This document shows, one piece after another, positions 1-7,291 of a stretch of 57,822 nt of DNA (position 1 is its first letter; each line of letters opens with the position of its first letter). Origin of the DNA: a virus; IMG/VR virus record IMGVR_UViG_3300043640_000164, positions 1-57,822 of that record; one strand, 5' to 3'. The notes under the pieces are model-generated. The model worked only from the letters and a program-made list of their open reading frames with translations, was not told where the DNA came from and did no database searches. The position numbers and the translations under genes are program-made.

Positions 1-344
1 CTGCGAGCAAGGCGAGACAGCTGGCCGCTGCCGCTGACGAGCGGTGGGCGGGGCTGGCCACGCAGACCCGTGAGGCGCACGGGCGTCTGGACGCGGCAGG
101 GGTCGGGCGCGTTGACCATGAGGGCACGTGGCTCAGCCTGGCGGACCGAATCGACGCGCTCGCCTCGGGCGCAGTGCCACGGGGTTTTGAACAGTTGGTT
201 CACGACGTGCGCGAGATGTTGCAGGCCAACTACCCCGAGTCCCTCTTCGGCGCCGACGAGCCGGCGATGCCGGGGCCGCGGTTCGTCCAGGCGCTCTACG
301 AAGCACTAGCACTACTGCCGTCCGACCTTGATGAGGCCGCTTGA
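1..344 (+). CDS. Hypothetical protein, C-terminal part (gene spans circular joint)
   Basis: This is the body of a gene whose ATG lies at 57668, just before the joint; joined it encodes 117 aa, in frame from base 3 to the TGA at 342-344. The predicted protein is soluble and acidic, probably mostly helical, with no motif I recognise. Its start overlaps the stop of the Fic gene (ATGA), so it is translationally coupled to Fic and could be a partner or simply the next gene. Its stop overlaps the ATG of the next gene (TGATG). The function is unknown. Confidence 0.8.
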   Translation, partial: ASKARQLAAAADERWAGLATQTREAHGRLDAAGVGRVDHEGTWLSLADRIDALASGAVPRGFEQLVHDVREMLQANYPESLFGADEPAMPGPRFVQALYEALALLPSDLDEAA

Positions 345-565
345 TGGAGCGCACGCGACCCCTCGTCGCCCGGCTGGCCAACCACGACGCCACGTGCCCG
401 CGCTGCGGACAGGCCATCCTCGGCTTCGACGGCAAGCTCGGCGATGTCGACATGCTGCGACCACCTCAACACCCGCTCGATTTGCTCGACGCCATCGTCA
501 AGGTCGACGGTCGGTGGGTCCACGCCGACTGCGCCGCGGACGCTGGCTACAGGGTGATCGGATGA
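344..565 (+). CDS. Small zinc-ribbon hypothetical protein
   Basis: A 73-aa protein with a Cys-x2-Cys pair near residue 18 (CPRCG) and a His-x3-Cys pair near the C terminus (HADC), which together could hold one zinc ion. The ATG at 344 is preferred over TTG 341 because it overlaps the upstream stop by one base. The stop overlaps the next ATG (ATGA). Small zinc proteins of this kind are frequent in actinophage accessory operons, but no function can be assigned. Confidence 0.75.
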   Translation: MERTRPLVARLANHDATCPRCGQAILGFDGKLGDVDMLRPPQHPLDLLDAIVKVDGRWVHADCAADAGYRVIG

Positions 566-963
566 GCACCGACCTCGCAGCGCAGGTCGCGCGGCTCACC
601 GCCGAGCGCGATGGGTGGATCCGCTCGTTCGACCGGCTCGGGGCCGCGATCAATCACCATGAGCGCGACAAGTTCGCGGCGCCCTGGTGGATCGCCGAGC
701 CCGACGAGCGTCTATGGGCGGCACGGACGCGGATCGCGGCGGCAGCGCCGGACGCTGGGCCGGCAGCCGCCGGCCAGGCGCACGAAGCGACGTTTTCGGC
801 CCGCGAAACCGGCATCGGAATCGAAGCCGGCTACGGCAGCGACGTCGCGCTGATCGCCGCCGCCGAGGCTGAGCGTGCCGGACTACCGCCAGTTGTCCGA
901 GACTCTATGGATAGCATCGACCGCGAGGCCGCTCGCAAGTTCACGGAAGGGGAGCGACCATGA
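562..963 (+). CDS. Hypothetical protein
   Basis: A 133-aa soluble protein that begins at the ATG overlapping the upstream TGA. The N-terminal third has a regular charged pattern compatible with a short coiled coil, followed by an alanine-rich middle and an acidic C terminus. I do not recognise the family. It is coupled to the next gene by an ATGA overlap. Confidence 0.7.
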   Translation: MSTDLAAQVARLTAERDGWIRSFDRLGAAINHHERDKFAAPWWIAEPDERLWAARTRIAAAAPDAGPAAAGQAHEATFSARETGIGIEAGYGSDVALIAAAEAERAGLPPVVRDSMDSIDREAARKFTEGERP

Positions 964-1304
964 ACATCCACAAGTGGCCTGACGTTCGGCGCCGCGCGGG
1001 CCTGCCGGCGAGCAAGACATTCCGACGCGGGCGCGTCTCGATGACGGTATGGCCGCGGTCGTTTCCGTGGCTGCTGCGCATCGGGCGCCGCGAGCGGTGG
1101 CTGTTTGACCGAGGGCAGAACCTTGGAGACGCAGCCGCGGTTGCTCCCGTTGACGCTGACTGGGCCGAACGGTTCCGTCGTGCCGCCGACGCGGCCGAGG
1201 CGCGGGGTCCGCGTGACGGCGTGGACCCGCGGGTCCATCAGGCCATGATCGACGGCCTTCGTGCGATCGTGGCCGACCTGACCGAAGGGCAGGCCGATGG
1301 CTGA
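960..1304 (+). CDS. Hypothetical basic protein
   Basis: A 114-aa protein with an arginine- and tryptophan-rich N-terminal half (several WxR and RR pairs) and a helical, alanine-rich C-terminal half. It starts at the ATG overlapping the previous stop and overlaps the next start by 8 nt. No known domain is visible. The basic face may bind nucleic acid, but that is inference only. Confidence 0.65.
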   Translation: MNIHKWPDVRRRAGLPASKTFRRGRVSMTVWPRSFPWLLRIGRRERWLFDRGQNLGDAAAVAPVDADWAERFRRAADAAEARGPRDGVDPRVHQAMIDGLRAIVADLTEGQADG

Positions 1305-1761
1305 GTTCCTGCGCGTGCCCGCGGATGTGCCTGGCGGGTTCATCACACGCATCGACCGCCTGGACGACGGCCGGGTCATGTGCTGCATCTGCATGGAGTA
1401 CAAGACCACCGACGAGTTGGCTCCGGTGGAGGGTGAGCCGGGCCGCAAATGGGACGTGTGCATCCCATGCGAGGCGGACGAAGCCCGCTACACGACCGAC
1501 CGGGGACCAGCAATGAACGCCGAGCGACGCAAGAAGGTCGACGCGCTCGCCGCCGAGCTATACGAGGAGCGCCACGGCGAAGCCCCGGGGGACCGGCCGC
1601 TCGGCCCCGGCTGGGATAGCTGGGAGGACGCACGCGAGAAGGTGGAGGGCCAGATGTGCCAGTGCGGTCACCCGCTCCGGCTTCACCTGGCCGCGGGTGA
1701 GTGCCCGTACACACGGAGCCACTTCGTCGCTTCGACCGGAGAGCAGTCGACCGATGGATGA
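1297..1761 (+). CDS. Double zinc-cluster hypothetical protein
   Basis: A 154-aa protein with two cysteine clusters: an N-terminal one (CCICME near residue 29, paired with CIPC near residue 55) and a C-terminal one (CQCGH near residue 121, with a further Cys-Pro downstream). The spacing fits two separate zinc ribbons. The C-terminal residues fall in a repeated intercistronic motif (see the motif at 1732-1740). The gene overlaps its downstream neighbour by 8 nt. Function is unknown. Confidence 0.7.
   Translation: MAEFLRVPADVPGGFITRIDRLDDGRVMCCICMEYKTTDELAPVEGEPGRKWDVCIPCEADEARYTTDRGPAMNAERRKKVDALAAELYEERHGEAPGDRPLGPGWDSWEDAREKVEGQMCQCGHPLRLHLAAGECPYTRSHFVASTGEQSTDG
1732..1740 (+). promoter_or_regulatory. 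Intercistronic repeat motif, truncated copy
   Basis: The sequence tcgaccgga lies 13 nt upstream of the ATG at 1754. Fuller copies of the same element occur at 2142-2155 and 8729-8742, each 8-9 nt before a start codon. The GGA part could act as a ribosome binding site. Confidence 0.4.
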
Positions 1762-1945
1762 CTTCGAGGCTGTGAAACGCGCTGCCCTTACTACATGCGA
1801 CACGCTGCTCGCTGCGCTCACCGAGCTGAAGACAGCAGCCGAGGCGTGTGTGGATGCGGGGATCACTTCGCAGGCCATCGCGGACGAAGCGCTTTGCTTT
1901 GCGGAGGCCGCTGCGAAGACCGGAACGCGAGGGTTCGATGCTTGA
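1754..1945 (+). CDS. Small helical hypothetical protein
   Basis: A 63-aa, alanine-rich protein predicted to be almost wholly helical, with three scattered cysteines and no metal-site spacing. The ATG at 1754 is chosen because it follows a recurring start-associated motif and overlaps the upstream gene by 8 nt. No family is recognised. Confidence 0.6.
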   Translation: MDDFEAVKRAALTTCDTLLAALTELKTAAEACVDAGITSQAIADEALCFAEAAAKTGTRGFDA

Positions 1946-2168
1946 CGGCCGCTGGCAATGGCGCTTCATGTTCGCCTCAGCACACCCCGACATAGTGGGC
2001 GTCCAGTGGCGGAATGAGCCACCGACGCAGGAGGAGGTCGCCGAGTGGGACGAAGACTTTCGGCCCGGCGCCGTGTGGGTCGAGAGGCGCTGGGTTACGG
2101 AGGGCGCGCCGACTCGCGTTGAAGTCTCCACGCTGCCTGTCTCGACCGGAACGGAGTCGTCGGCATGA
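1938..2168 (+). CDS. Small acidic hypothetical protein
   Basis: A 76-aa acidic protein with tryptophan-rich strands (WRN, VWVERRW) and a C terminus ending in the STGTE peptide, which is encoded by the repeated intercistronic element. It starts inside the end of the previous gene (8-nt overlap) and is coupled to the next by ATGA. Function is unknown. Confidence 0.6.
   Translation: MLDGRWQWRFMFASAHPDIVGVQWRNEPPTQEEVAEWDEDFRPGAVWVERRWVTEGAPTRVEVSTLPVSTGTESSA
2142..2155 (+). promoter_or_regulatory. Intercistronic repeat motif before a start codon
   Basis: The 14-mer tcgaccggaacgga sits 9 nt before the ATG at 2165. An identical copy lies at 8729-8742, 8 nt before the ATG at 8751. It offers GGA sequences at ribosome-binding distance and simultaneously encodes the STGTE tail of the upstream protein. 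Confidence 0.5.
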
Positions 2169-2428
2169 CGGCCACCGATGTACTGGACCTCATCGACCGC
2201 ATGGCGCGTGAGACGGCTGGGGCGGCGAATGTGATGGACGCCGCGGTACCCGGGATGTTCGATGCGATCGGGGCCGGGAAGGGTGTCGCGGCTCGGTTGC
2301 AGGCGTTCGAGGATCTCCGGCGCGAGATCGTGACGGCCGGACTGCGCGAGCACGAAGCGGCCGACACCATCGCAACGAGCCGGGTCGAGTCACCTCCGGC
2401 TCAGGACCAGAAGGACTCCGCCGCATGA
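2165..2428 (+). CDS. Small helical hypothetical protein
   Basis: An 87-aa, mainly helical, soluble protein with an acidic N-terminal half and a flexible serine/proline-rich end. It is coupled on both sides by ATGA overlaps and preceded by the 14-mer start-associated motif. I recognise no domain. Confidence 0.65.
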   Translation: MTATDVLDLIDRMARETAGAANVMDAAVPGMFDAIGAGKGVAARLQAFEDLRREIVTAGLREHEAADTIATSRVESPPAQDQKDSAA

Positions 2429-2700
2429 GCGTCGTCGTCGAGCAGATCCACGAGTGGCGGGTCTCCTGTCGGGTGCGGAAGGACTCGCCAGTCCGTCGGT
2501 TCGAGACGTTCAGCACGGCCGATCGGATGTGGGAATCCCAGGGTGGCGCGGAAACGGTCGCGCGCGACACGGCCCAGGACTGGGCCGACGCGGGCTACCT
2601 GGGCATCCGCTTGGAGATCCGGGAGGTCAGCGCCTGGCGCGGCGAGCGGCTAGCTCTCGCTCTTGGCGAGGCCACTGCTGAGAGCCGGGAGAAGTCATGA
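2425..2700 (+). CDS. Hypothetical protein
   Basis: A 91-aa protein whose N-terminal half looks like beta strands (WRVSC, RRFETF) followed by an amphipathic helix. This is a pattern seen in small actinophage proteins of unknown role. ATGA overlaps connect it to both neighbours. Nothing points to a specific function. Confidence 0.65.
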   Translation: MSVVVEQIHEWRVSCRVRKDSPVRRFETFSTADRMWESQGGAETVARDTAQDWADAGYLGIRLEIREVSAWRGERLALALGEATAESREKS

Positions 2701-3017
2701 TCGACACCGGCGCCGCGATCAAGCGGGCACTCAACGGGTTGTCGCAGGACGACGCGGCGCGCCGAATGGGCGTCACCCAGACAACGATCAGCTACTGGGT
2801 CAACGGCAAGCGCCAGCCGAAGCTACGAGATGTTGCACGCCTACTCGACACCACGGGAGCGACATGGGCCGACGTGTTCGGCCCGGCCGGCGGCGCCGAT
2901 GCGGACGAGCGCTGGTTGGCCGGCTACACCGCGGGGCTCGCCGATGCCCGCGCCGCCGCGGGGGCCGCGTTCGACAAGCTAGCCGAGGACACGCTGTTGC
3001 CTTCGAGGGACTCATGA
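2697..3017 (+). CDS. XRE-family helix-turn-helix protein
   Basis: A 106-aa DNA-binding protein with an N-terminal XRE/Cro-type helix-turn-helix at about residues 4-55. It has the usual signature: a hydrophobic helix with LSQDDAARRMGVTQ, then the recognition helix TTISYWVNGKRQP. The C-terminal half is an alanine-rich helix that may dimerise. It is probably a transcriptional regulator acting on phage promoters, although it lies inside an operon rather than beside an obvious operator. ATGA overlaps occur on both sides. Confidence 0.8.
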   Translation: MIDTGAAIKRALNGLSQDDAARRMGVTQTTISYWVNGKRQPKLRDVARLLDTTGATWADVFGPAGGADADERWLAGYTAGLADARAAAGAAFDKLAEDTLLPSRDS

Positions 3018-3100
3018 CCCACAAGACGATGAAGGCGCTGACGTTCGACGGCCCGCTTGTCCCCGCGGACATCCCCGAGTCGTTTGGGCCGAAGGACTGA
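3014..3100 (+). CDS. Very small hypothetical protein
   Basis: A possible 28-aa peptide that starts at the ATG overlapping the upstream TGA. It is short, with a conserved-looking FDGPLVP core, and is followed by a 7-nt gap before the next gene. The overlap arrangement, identical to its neighbours, is the main support. Confidence 0.45.
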   Translation: MTHKTMKALTFDGPLVPADIPESFGPKD

Positions 3101-3107
3101 TGGACTG

Positions 3108-3440
3108 ATGGGCGGCGACTTTTACTACAACCGCGACCACGAGCCGATCACCGCCGACGAGGCTGGTCGCCTTCTCATGGATCTCGCGGCGCGACATGTC
3201 CGCGTGACGGCGCTCGATGATGGCGTATGGGTCTCAACGGTGTTCCTGGTCGTTGACTACTCGTTTGGGTTCGGCGCTGGGCCGCCGGTGCTCTACGAGA
3301 CGATGGCCTTCGGCGTACCGGGCGGCCAGGAGTTTCAGACCAAATGGTGCACGCTCGAAGAAGCCGAGGCAGGCCACGATCAGGTGGTGGACGAAGTGCG
3401 CGCCGCGCTGGTCGTCCGCATGGGCAGGGACCGGTCTTGA
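3108..3440 (+). CDS. Hypothetical protein, paralogue of the gene at 54097
   Basis: A 110-aa protein beginning with the pattern DFYYNRDHEPI and containing a VSTVFLVVDYSFG segment and a second block with an ETMAFG motif. The protein at 54097-54411 has the same order of blocks (GYYFDKAGEPI, then TVWVGFDHGL, then IFATRLHN). I know this general pattern as a widespread actinophage family of unknown function. The two copies lie in the same long rightward block about 6.7 kb apart across the joint, so they probably arose by duplication or by separate acquisition of relatives. Confidence 0.75.
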   Translation: MGGDFYYNRDHEPITADEAGRLLMDLAARHVRVTALDDGVWVSTVFLVVDYSFGFGAGPPVLYETMAFGVPGGQEFQTKWCTLEEAEAGHDQVVDEVRAALVVRMGRDRS

Positions 3441-3480
3441 CCGACACGGCGCCGGTGTTCTACATCAAGGAGGCGTTGCG

Positions 3481-3543
3481 ATGATGACGTTCGCGAAGTT
3501 CGTTGCGCGCCCGACGAGCAGTTGCACCCGAAGGGCGGAATGA
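3481..3543 (+). CDS. Leader-like mini-ORF with strong ribosome binding site
   Basis: A 20-aa reading frame starting at ATG 3481 behind an excellent ribosome binding site (AAGGAGG a few bases upstream) and ending with a TGA that overlaps the ATG of the next, larger gene (ATGA). It is cysteine- and arginine-containing but otherwise featureless. The simplest reading is a translational leader that delivers ribosomes to the gene at 3540, which has no good site of its own. A 15-codon TTG-started frame precedes it (3437-3484). Confidence 0.5.
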   Translation: MMTFAKFVARPTSSCTRRAE

Positions 3544-4223
3544 CCCCTCGTCCCAAGACGGCCGAGGAGCTACGGGTTGAACTCGCGACGCTCCGGGAGC
3601 GCTACGAGATGCTGGCCGCCGACGTCCGCGACGCGATCGACCAGGTGGAGGCGGGCGTCACCCCGAAGCTCGTGATGCGACGCCTGGCGACGAAAGTCAG
3701 CTTCGCTGCGGGGCGCCGTTGGACCAAGGACGACATCATCGCCAAGGCGTGGGAATGGTTTCATCGCTACGACGAGACGCCTGCCGCTTCGTCGTGGAGC
3801 CCGGCGCAGTTGAAGTCCAAAGACCCGGACCCGAAAGTGCTTGAGCGATGGCTGGACGGCGAGTGGCCGGGGACGACGACTGTCGTGCGCCGGTTCGACG
3901 GATCATGGAACAAGATGCTCGACGCCGCTGGGCTGCCCCACAACGCGCACAGCCGCGGGGCGAAGCGAGCAGTCAACGATCATGCGGGTCTGCCGCTGTG
4001 GACCGGCTGGGACCTGATCGAAGGGTTCCGGAGTCGCGCAGGGATCCCGTCGCAGGCCGAACTTGCTCGTCGGGCCAACGTGTCAGTGGGAACCGTACGA
4101 GGCCTGGAGACTGGGGCGAAGGACAACCCGACGCTGCGCGTCTTCCTCGCTATTGCGGTGGCCCTTCATGTCCCGCCTGCGGCGATGCTCGATCACACGG
4201 CGCCGGAGCCGGAGATCTCATGA
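3540..4223 (+). CDS. HNH-associated repeat plus XRE HTH protein
   Basis: A 227-aa DNA-binding protein of three parts. Residues about 5-40 form a coiled coil. Residues about 65-130 match the homing-endonuclease-associated repeat, with TKDDIIAKAWEW, a central tryptophan-rich stretch and RFDGSWNKMLDAAGL. Residues about 160-215 form an XRE-type helix-turn-helix (SQAELARRANVSVGTVRG). No nuclease catalytic motif is present, so it looks like a regulator that borrowed a DNA-recognition repeat from homing endonucleases. It is coupled to the upstream mini-ORF. Confidence 0.7.
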   Translation: MTPRPKTAEELRVELATLRERYEMLAADVRDAIDQVEAGVTPKLVMRRLATKVSFAAGRRWTKDDIIAKAWEWFHRYDETPAASSWSPAQLKSKDPDPKVLERWLDGEWPGTTTVVRRFDGSWNKMLDAAGLPHNAHSRGAKRAVNDHAGLPLWTGWDLIEGFRSRAGIPSQAELARRANVSVGTVRGLETGAKDNPTLRVFLAIAVALHVPPAAMLDHTAPEPEIS

Positions 4224-4246
4224 ACTACAACAACATGGAGAACTAG
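4220..4246 (+). CDS. Eight-codon coupling peptide
   Basis: An ATG overlaps the upstream TGA and opens an 8-aa, asparagine-rich frame ending with TAG directly abutting the ATG of the next gene. Its GGAG also sits at ribosome-binding distance from that ATG. It probably acts to couple translation rather than to make a functional peptide. Confidence 0.35.
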   Translation: MNYNNMEN

Positions 4247-4588
4247 ATGTCAGCACGAATCATGCCGCCCGACGAGGCGGCGGCCATCGGCCGCAACGTC
4301 GCACGTCTTCGCGAGGCCCGGGGGCTGACCGCTGAAGGGCTCGGACGCCTGATCGATTACACGGGCGTTTCGCACCTTGAGCGTGGTCACGGCTGCTCGT
4401 TGCGCACCATTCGTGATATCGCCGTCCAGCTCGGCGTGTCCTACGACCAGTTGCTGGGCGTGCCCGGCACGGGTGCGGCTGCTACGAAGAACGACGACTG
4501 GGAACAGGGCCGCCGCGCCGGGCTCGCAGAAGGCCTCGCAGCCATGCGGGATCTCGTCCACCGCTCCGACCCGAACGCCGAGGACTGA
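4247..4588 (+). CDS. XRE-family helix-turn-helix protein
   Basis: A 113-aa protein with a Cro/C1-type helix-turn-helix at about residues 14-68 (GRNVARLREARGLTAEGLG, then the recognition helix before SHLERG). It is followed by a short arginine- and alanine-rich tail. It is the second XRE protein in this operon and resembles controller proteins of accessory modules. It lies directly upstream of the NADAR gene (one-base overlap), so it might control that gene. Confidence 0.8.
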   Translation: MSARIMPPDEAAAIGRNVARLREARGLTAEGLGRLIDYTGVSHLERGHGCSLRTIRDIAVQLGVSYDQLLGVPGTGAAATKNDDWEQGRRAGLAEGLAAMRDLVHRSDPNAED

Positions 4589-5118
4589 TGGCCCAGCTGT
4601 TTGCTCCCGACGGCGTGCCGCACCACTCGGCGGATCCCGATCACCCGTACTACTTTTACGGCGGCTGGCCATCGAACTTCGAGCCCGTCGCGCTCTACGT
4701 GCCGCCGCCGGTGCCGCCGCCGCAGACGGCCTTCGCTGACGTGCCGTTGTTGTACGCCACGGGGGAGCACTGGCTGCACTGCAACAAGGCGCGGACCTGG
4801 GACGAGCACGAGCGGATCCGTCGGGCGGATGGCCCTGGGGTGGCGAAGATGCTGGGCAGCCCCCGCGGCATTCCGCTCAACGCCGCAGAGGTCGCCGCAT
4901 GGGACGCGCGCCGCTATGACGTGATGGTGGTGGGCTTGCGCGCCAAGACCGTGCAGAACCGGCACGTGATCCGCGCGTTGCTGAATACCCGTGACCGCTT
5001 GATCGCCGAGGACAGCCCGACCGATGCGATCTGGGGTATCCGCAAACCCGACCGCTCGATGACCGGCATGAACCTGCTCGGCAAGGCGTGGATGCAGATC
5101 CGAAAGGAACTCCGGTGA
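4588..5118 (+). CDS. NADAR-family protein (candidate ADP-ribose glycosidase)
   Basis: A 176-aa protein matching the NADAR/YbiA fold. The marks are FYGGWPSNF near residue 23, GEHWLHCNKA near 59-68, AKMLG, a WDARRYDVMVVGLRAK block at 105-120, QNRHVIRALLNT, then SPTDAIWGI and NLLGKAWMQIR. In the family the Glu of GEHW and the nearby Lys sit in the nucleotide pocket. Known NADAR proteins include riboflavin-pathway N-glycosidases and enzymes that remove ADP-ribose from guanine in DNA; a phage NADAR (AdfN) counters DarTG defence. A counter-defence role here is therefore plausible but inferred. Its start overlaps the upstream XRE gene by one base. Confidence 0.8.
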   Translation: MAQLFAPDGVPHHSADPDHPYYFYGGWPSNFEPVALYVPPPVPPPQTAFADVPLLYATGEHWLHCNKARTWDEHERIRRADGPGVAKMLGSPRGIPLNAAEVAAWDARRYDVMVVGLRAKTVQNRHVIRALLNTRDRLIAEDSPTDAIWGIRKPDRSMTGMNLLGKAWMQIRKELR

Positions 5119-5122
5119 GACG

Positions 5123-5518
5123 ATGGATTGGCTGTTGAACCTGCTGTGGGTGATGCCGGCGCTGTATCTGTTGAGCATGCCCACGCTAGACGAACGTCGC
5201 CGCCGCAAGCGCGAGGAGCGGCTGCGCACCGGACGTCTGCGCTTTGAGCTGCTGGAGCTACAGGCGCAGCGCGGACGCGAAGGGCTCGAAGCTAAGCTCG
5301 TGGCCGACCTGACGCAGGTCTTGATGAACTCGCTGATGCGCACGGGCGACATGAGCTACGAGGACATCATCAAGGCGCTGCACGGCGAGGTGCCCGAGGA
5401 CATAGGCGACGCGCCGGTGGTCAGCCCGAAGGACGAATGGATCCTGTACTTCTGGCCGCGCAGGCGGCCGAGGCGGCGCAAGCCCGAGCGGCGGCGGCCA
5501 GGAATGAGCCGCTCGTGA
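5123..5518 (+). CDS. Membrane-anchored hypothetical protein
   Basis: A 131-aa protein with a hydrophobic N-terminal segment (about residues 2-20), a strongly basic and acidic mixed helix that could form a coiled coil (about 25-75), and an arginine-rich C terminus. The topology suggests a short cytoplasmic-side anchor. The start lies 4 nt after the NADAR stop. The end overlaps the next GTG start. Function is unknown. Confidence 0.65.
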   Translation: MDWLLNLLWVMPALYLLSMPTLDERRRRKREERLRTGRLRFELLELQAQRGREGLEAKLVADLTQVLMNSLMRTGDMSYEDIIKALHGEVPEDIGDAPVVSPKDEWILYFWPRRRPRRRKPERRRPGMSRS

Positions 5519-6069
5519 CCGAGGACGGCGACGACCGCACGCTAGAGGACGAGGCGGCACTCCTCGGCGGCCTGCGCATCATCGAGGGCGGCGGCGAGGA
5601 CCATGCGCCGATGGAGACACGCGAGGTTTCCCGCGAAGTGCGCTTCTGTCAGCACATGCGTGTGAGCCTGGACACCGATGCGCACCGCACGTTCTGCCGC
5701 GACTGCGAGACCGAGGTCGATTCGTTTGACTACATCTTGCGACTCGCGCGCGAGTGGGAGAGCTACGCGGCATGGGCGCGCCGGCATCGCGACGACGCCA
5801 AGCGCTACGCCGCGCTGGTCGAGGACACCAAGCGCCAGCTACGCAACGTCAAGGCTCAGCTGCGACGTGCTGGCAAGAAGGCGGCACCGGTCGCACCGGG
5901 CAGCGTCGAGGACGTGGTCTTGCGCTGGCTGGACCCCTGGCGAAAGGGACGCGACACGACCATGATGCCGGACATGCTGCGGTGGCTGTTGACGGCCAGC
6001 GATCCGAACGTGGAGGCCGCGGGCAACTGGCGCGCCGCTCGCGACGAGGAGAGGGCCGACCCCAGATGA
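5515..6069 (+). CDS. Zinc-finger hypothetical protein
   Basis: A 184-aa protein started at GTG 5515, which overlaps the upstream TGA (GTGA); a longer frame from 5437 would overlap the neighbour by 82 nt and is less likely. Residues 45-64 form a Cys/His cluster (CQH then CRDC) common in small phage proteins. A central helical region rich in arginine and alanine follows, with a predicted coiled coil, and then a second helical block. DNA binding is possible but not shown. Confidence 0.65.
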   Translation: MTEDGDDRTLEDEAALLGGLRIIEGGGEDHAPMETREVSREVRFCQHMRVSLDTDAHRTFCRDCETEVDSFDYILRLAREWESYAAWARRHRDDAKRYAALVEDTKRQLRNVKAQLRRAGKKAAPVAPGSVEDVVLRWLDPWRKGRDTTMMPDMLRWLLTASDPNVEAAGNWRAARDEERADPR

Positions 6070-6245
6070 GTGAGCATCGACCGAGCGATGCGGCCATCGC
6101 CAAGGCGCAGGCTGCCTACGAGATGGGCGAAATGAGCCTGCTCGAAGCGGTGTTCTATGCCGAGGCCCTGGGCGACATGGGGCCGCGGGACCGCGACGGC
6201 GCGGGCCTTGCTCCCGGCGAAGAGCAGGGGCAGGCTTCATCATGA
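6066..6245 (+). CDS. Small acidic hypothetical protein
   Basis: A 59-aa acidic protein, helical in its first half (AAIAKAQAAYEMGEMSLLEA) and disordered in its second. ATGA overlaps occur on both sides. No family is recognised. It directly precedes the SLOG-family gene and would be co-translated with it. Confidence 0.6.
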   Translation: MSEHRPSDAAIAKAQAAYEMGEMSLLEAVFYAEALGDMGPRDRDGAGLAPGEEQGQASS

Positions 6246-6691
6246 CCTCGCCGAGGATCATGGTCACCGGCTCGCGGACGTGGACCGACCGGACGATCAT
6301 CCGCATGGAGCTGGCGCGGTGGTTCTCGGCAATGCCGACCATCGTGCATGGCGATGCGCGCGGAGCGCGAGGCACGGACGGCGCGGACCGGATCGCCGCG
6401 GAGATCGCCGTCACGTTCGGCTACGCGGTCGAGCCGCACCCGGCCGACTGGAGCCTAGGCCGGAGCGCCGGCATGCGACGCAACATCGAGATGCTGGGCT
6501 CGGACATCGACCACGTGGTGGCCTTCAACCACAACAATTCGCCCGGCACGGCACACGCCTTCACCAACGCCCGCGTCAGACTCATCCCGACGACGGTGTA
6601 CACGGTGCGCGGCGACGACTACCCGGGTGTGATCCGGCGAACGTGGGAGCCCCCGCCGACGCTCTTTGAGGTTGGACCATGTCGGACCTGA
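6242..6691 (+). CDS. YspA-like SLOG-family nucleotide-binding protein
   Basis: A 149-aa Rossmann-like protein with the marks of the YspA/SLOG family: RIMVTGSRTW at the first strand, HGDARGARGTDGADRIAA at 37-54, HPADW near residue 66, an AGMRRN loop, and a GTAHA turn near residue 102. SLOG domains bind nucleotide-derived ligands and occur in NAD-linked defence systems and toxin operons. It lies about 1.1 kb downstream of the NADAR gene in an unbroken set of overlapping genes. Binding of an NAD-derived metabolite is a reasonable but unproven inference. Its 3' end overlaps a small membrane protein gene. Confidence 0.75.
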   Translation: MTSPRIMVTGSRTWTDRTIIRMELARWFSAMPTIVHGDARGARGTDGADRIAAEIAVTFGYAVEPHPADWSLGRSAGMRRNIEMLGSDIDHVVAFNHNNSPGTAHAFTNARVRLIPTTVYTVRGDDYPGVIRRTWEPPPTLFEVGPCRT

Positions 6692-6813
6692 TTGCTCTGG
6701 CGGTGCTGCTGGTTCTTATTGGACTACTCGTGGCCTTCCGGTGGTGGTCCTTCCTCAGGCTCTGGGCGGTAACGGCGGTCGTGCTGTGGACGCTGAGGGA
6801 CTGGTGGGCATGA
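6679..6813 (+). CDS. Small tryptophan-rich membrane protein
   Basis: A 44-aa protein with a long leucine/valine-rich membrane segment (about residues 4-21) followed by a tryptophan-rich second hydrophobic stretch. It starts inside the end of the SLOG gene (13-nt overlap) and is ATGA-coupled to the next gene, which also has a membrane segment. The two may form a pair. Function is unknown. Confidence 0.6.
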   Translation: MSDLIALAVLLVLIGLLVAFRWWSFLRLWAVTAVVLWTLRDWWA

Positions 6814-7031
6814 GCGACTCAGACAACATCGACGACGAGACGCGACAGGCTCGACGGATCCGCAGGAGGAAGCGCCGACGCCGCAGGGGCGACGCGTCCG
6901 GTCGGCTCCTGCCGCCGCCTCCTCCTGAGCGGCCGATGACCTTCGACCTCAAGCGGCCGTTCTGGCAGAGGGTGGGCCTCGTCATCGTTGCCATTTACGG
7001 CTCCTACTACGGGATTGGATTGTTCACGTGA
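6810..7031 (+). CDS. Small basic membrane protein
   Basis: A 73-aa protein with an acidic start, an arginine-rich cluster at about residues 14-27, a proline run, and a C-terminal membrane segment (about residues 52-71). Positive charges ahead of the segment suggest an inside N terminus. It is ATGA-coupled to the upstream small membrane protein. Function is unknown. Confidence 0.65.
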   Translation: MSDSDNIDDETRQARRIRRRKRRRRRGDASGRLLPPPPPERPMTFDLKRPFWQRVGLVIVAIYGSYYGIGLFT

Positions 7032-7291
7032 ACGGCTTCCTGATCTGCGACAACGCCGGGCTTGCGTTCGGCTCCACCGCGGACCAGTGCTCCGAATGTC
7101 GCGAGCGCGTCATGGTGGCGCCGAGCGGCCGGCGGCAGGCTGCCGAGAAGAAACTAGCCATCCTCTGCGTGCAGTGCGGAATGAAGCACCTCACCGAGAC
7201 GGGCGCGAAGATCGAGCCTCCGACGCCGGATCAGCTGGCCGAGATCCAGACGAGGATCCTGTGGGACGCGGCGCACCGGCGCCGAAACTGA
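7028..7291 (+). CDS. Double-CxxC zinc protein
   Basis: An 87-aa protein started at GTG 7028 (GTGA overlap with the upstream stop). It has two Cys-x2-Cys pairs (CSEC near residue 21 and CVQC near residue 47) that could bind one zinc ion, followed by a helical tail. It is the last gene of the uninterrupted early block; a 236-nt non-coding stretch follows. Confidence 0.7.
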   Translation: MNGFLICDNAGLAFGSTADQCSECRERVMVAPSGRRQAAEKKLAILCVQCGMKHLTETGAKIEPPTPDQLAEIQTRILWDAAHRRRN

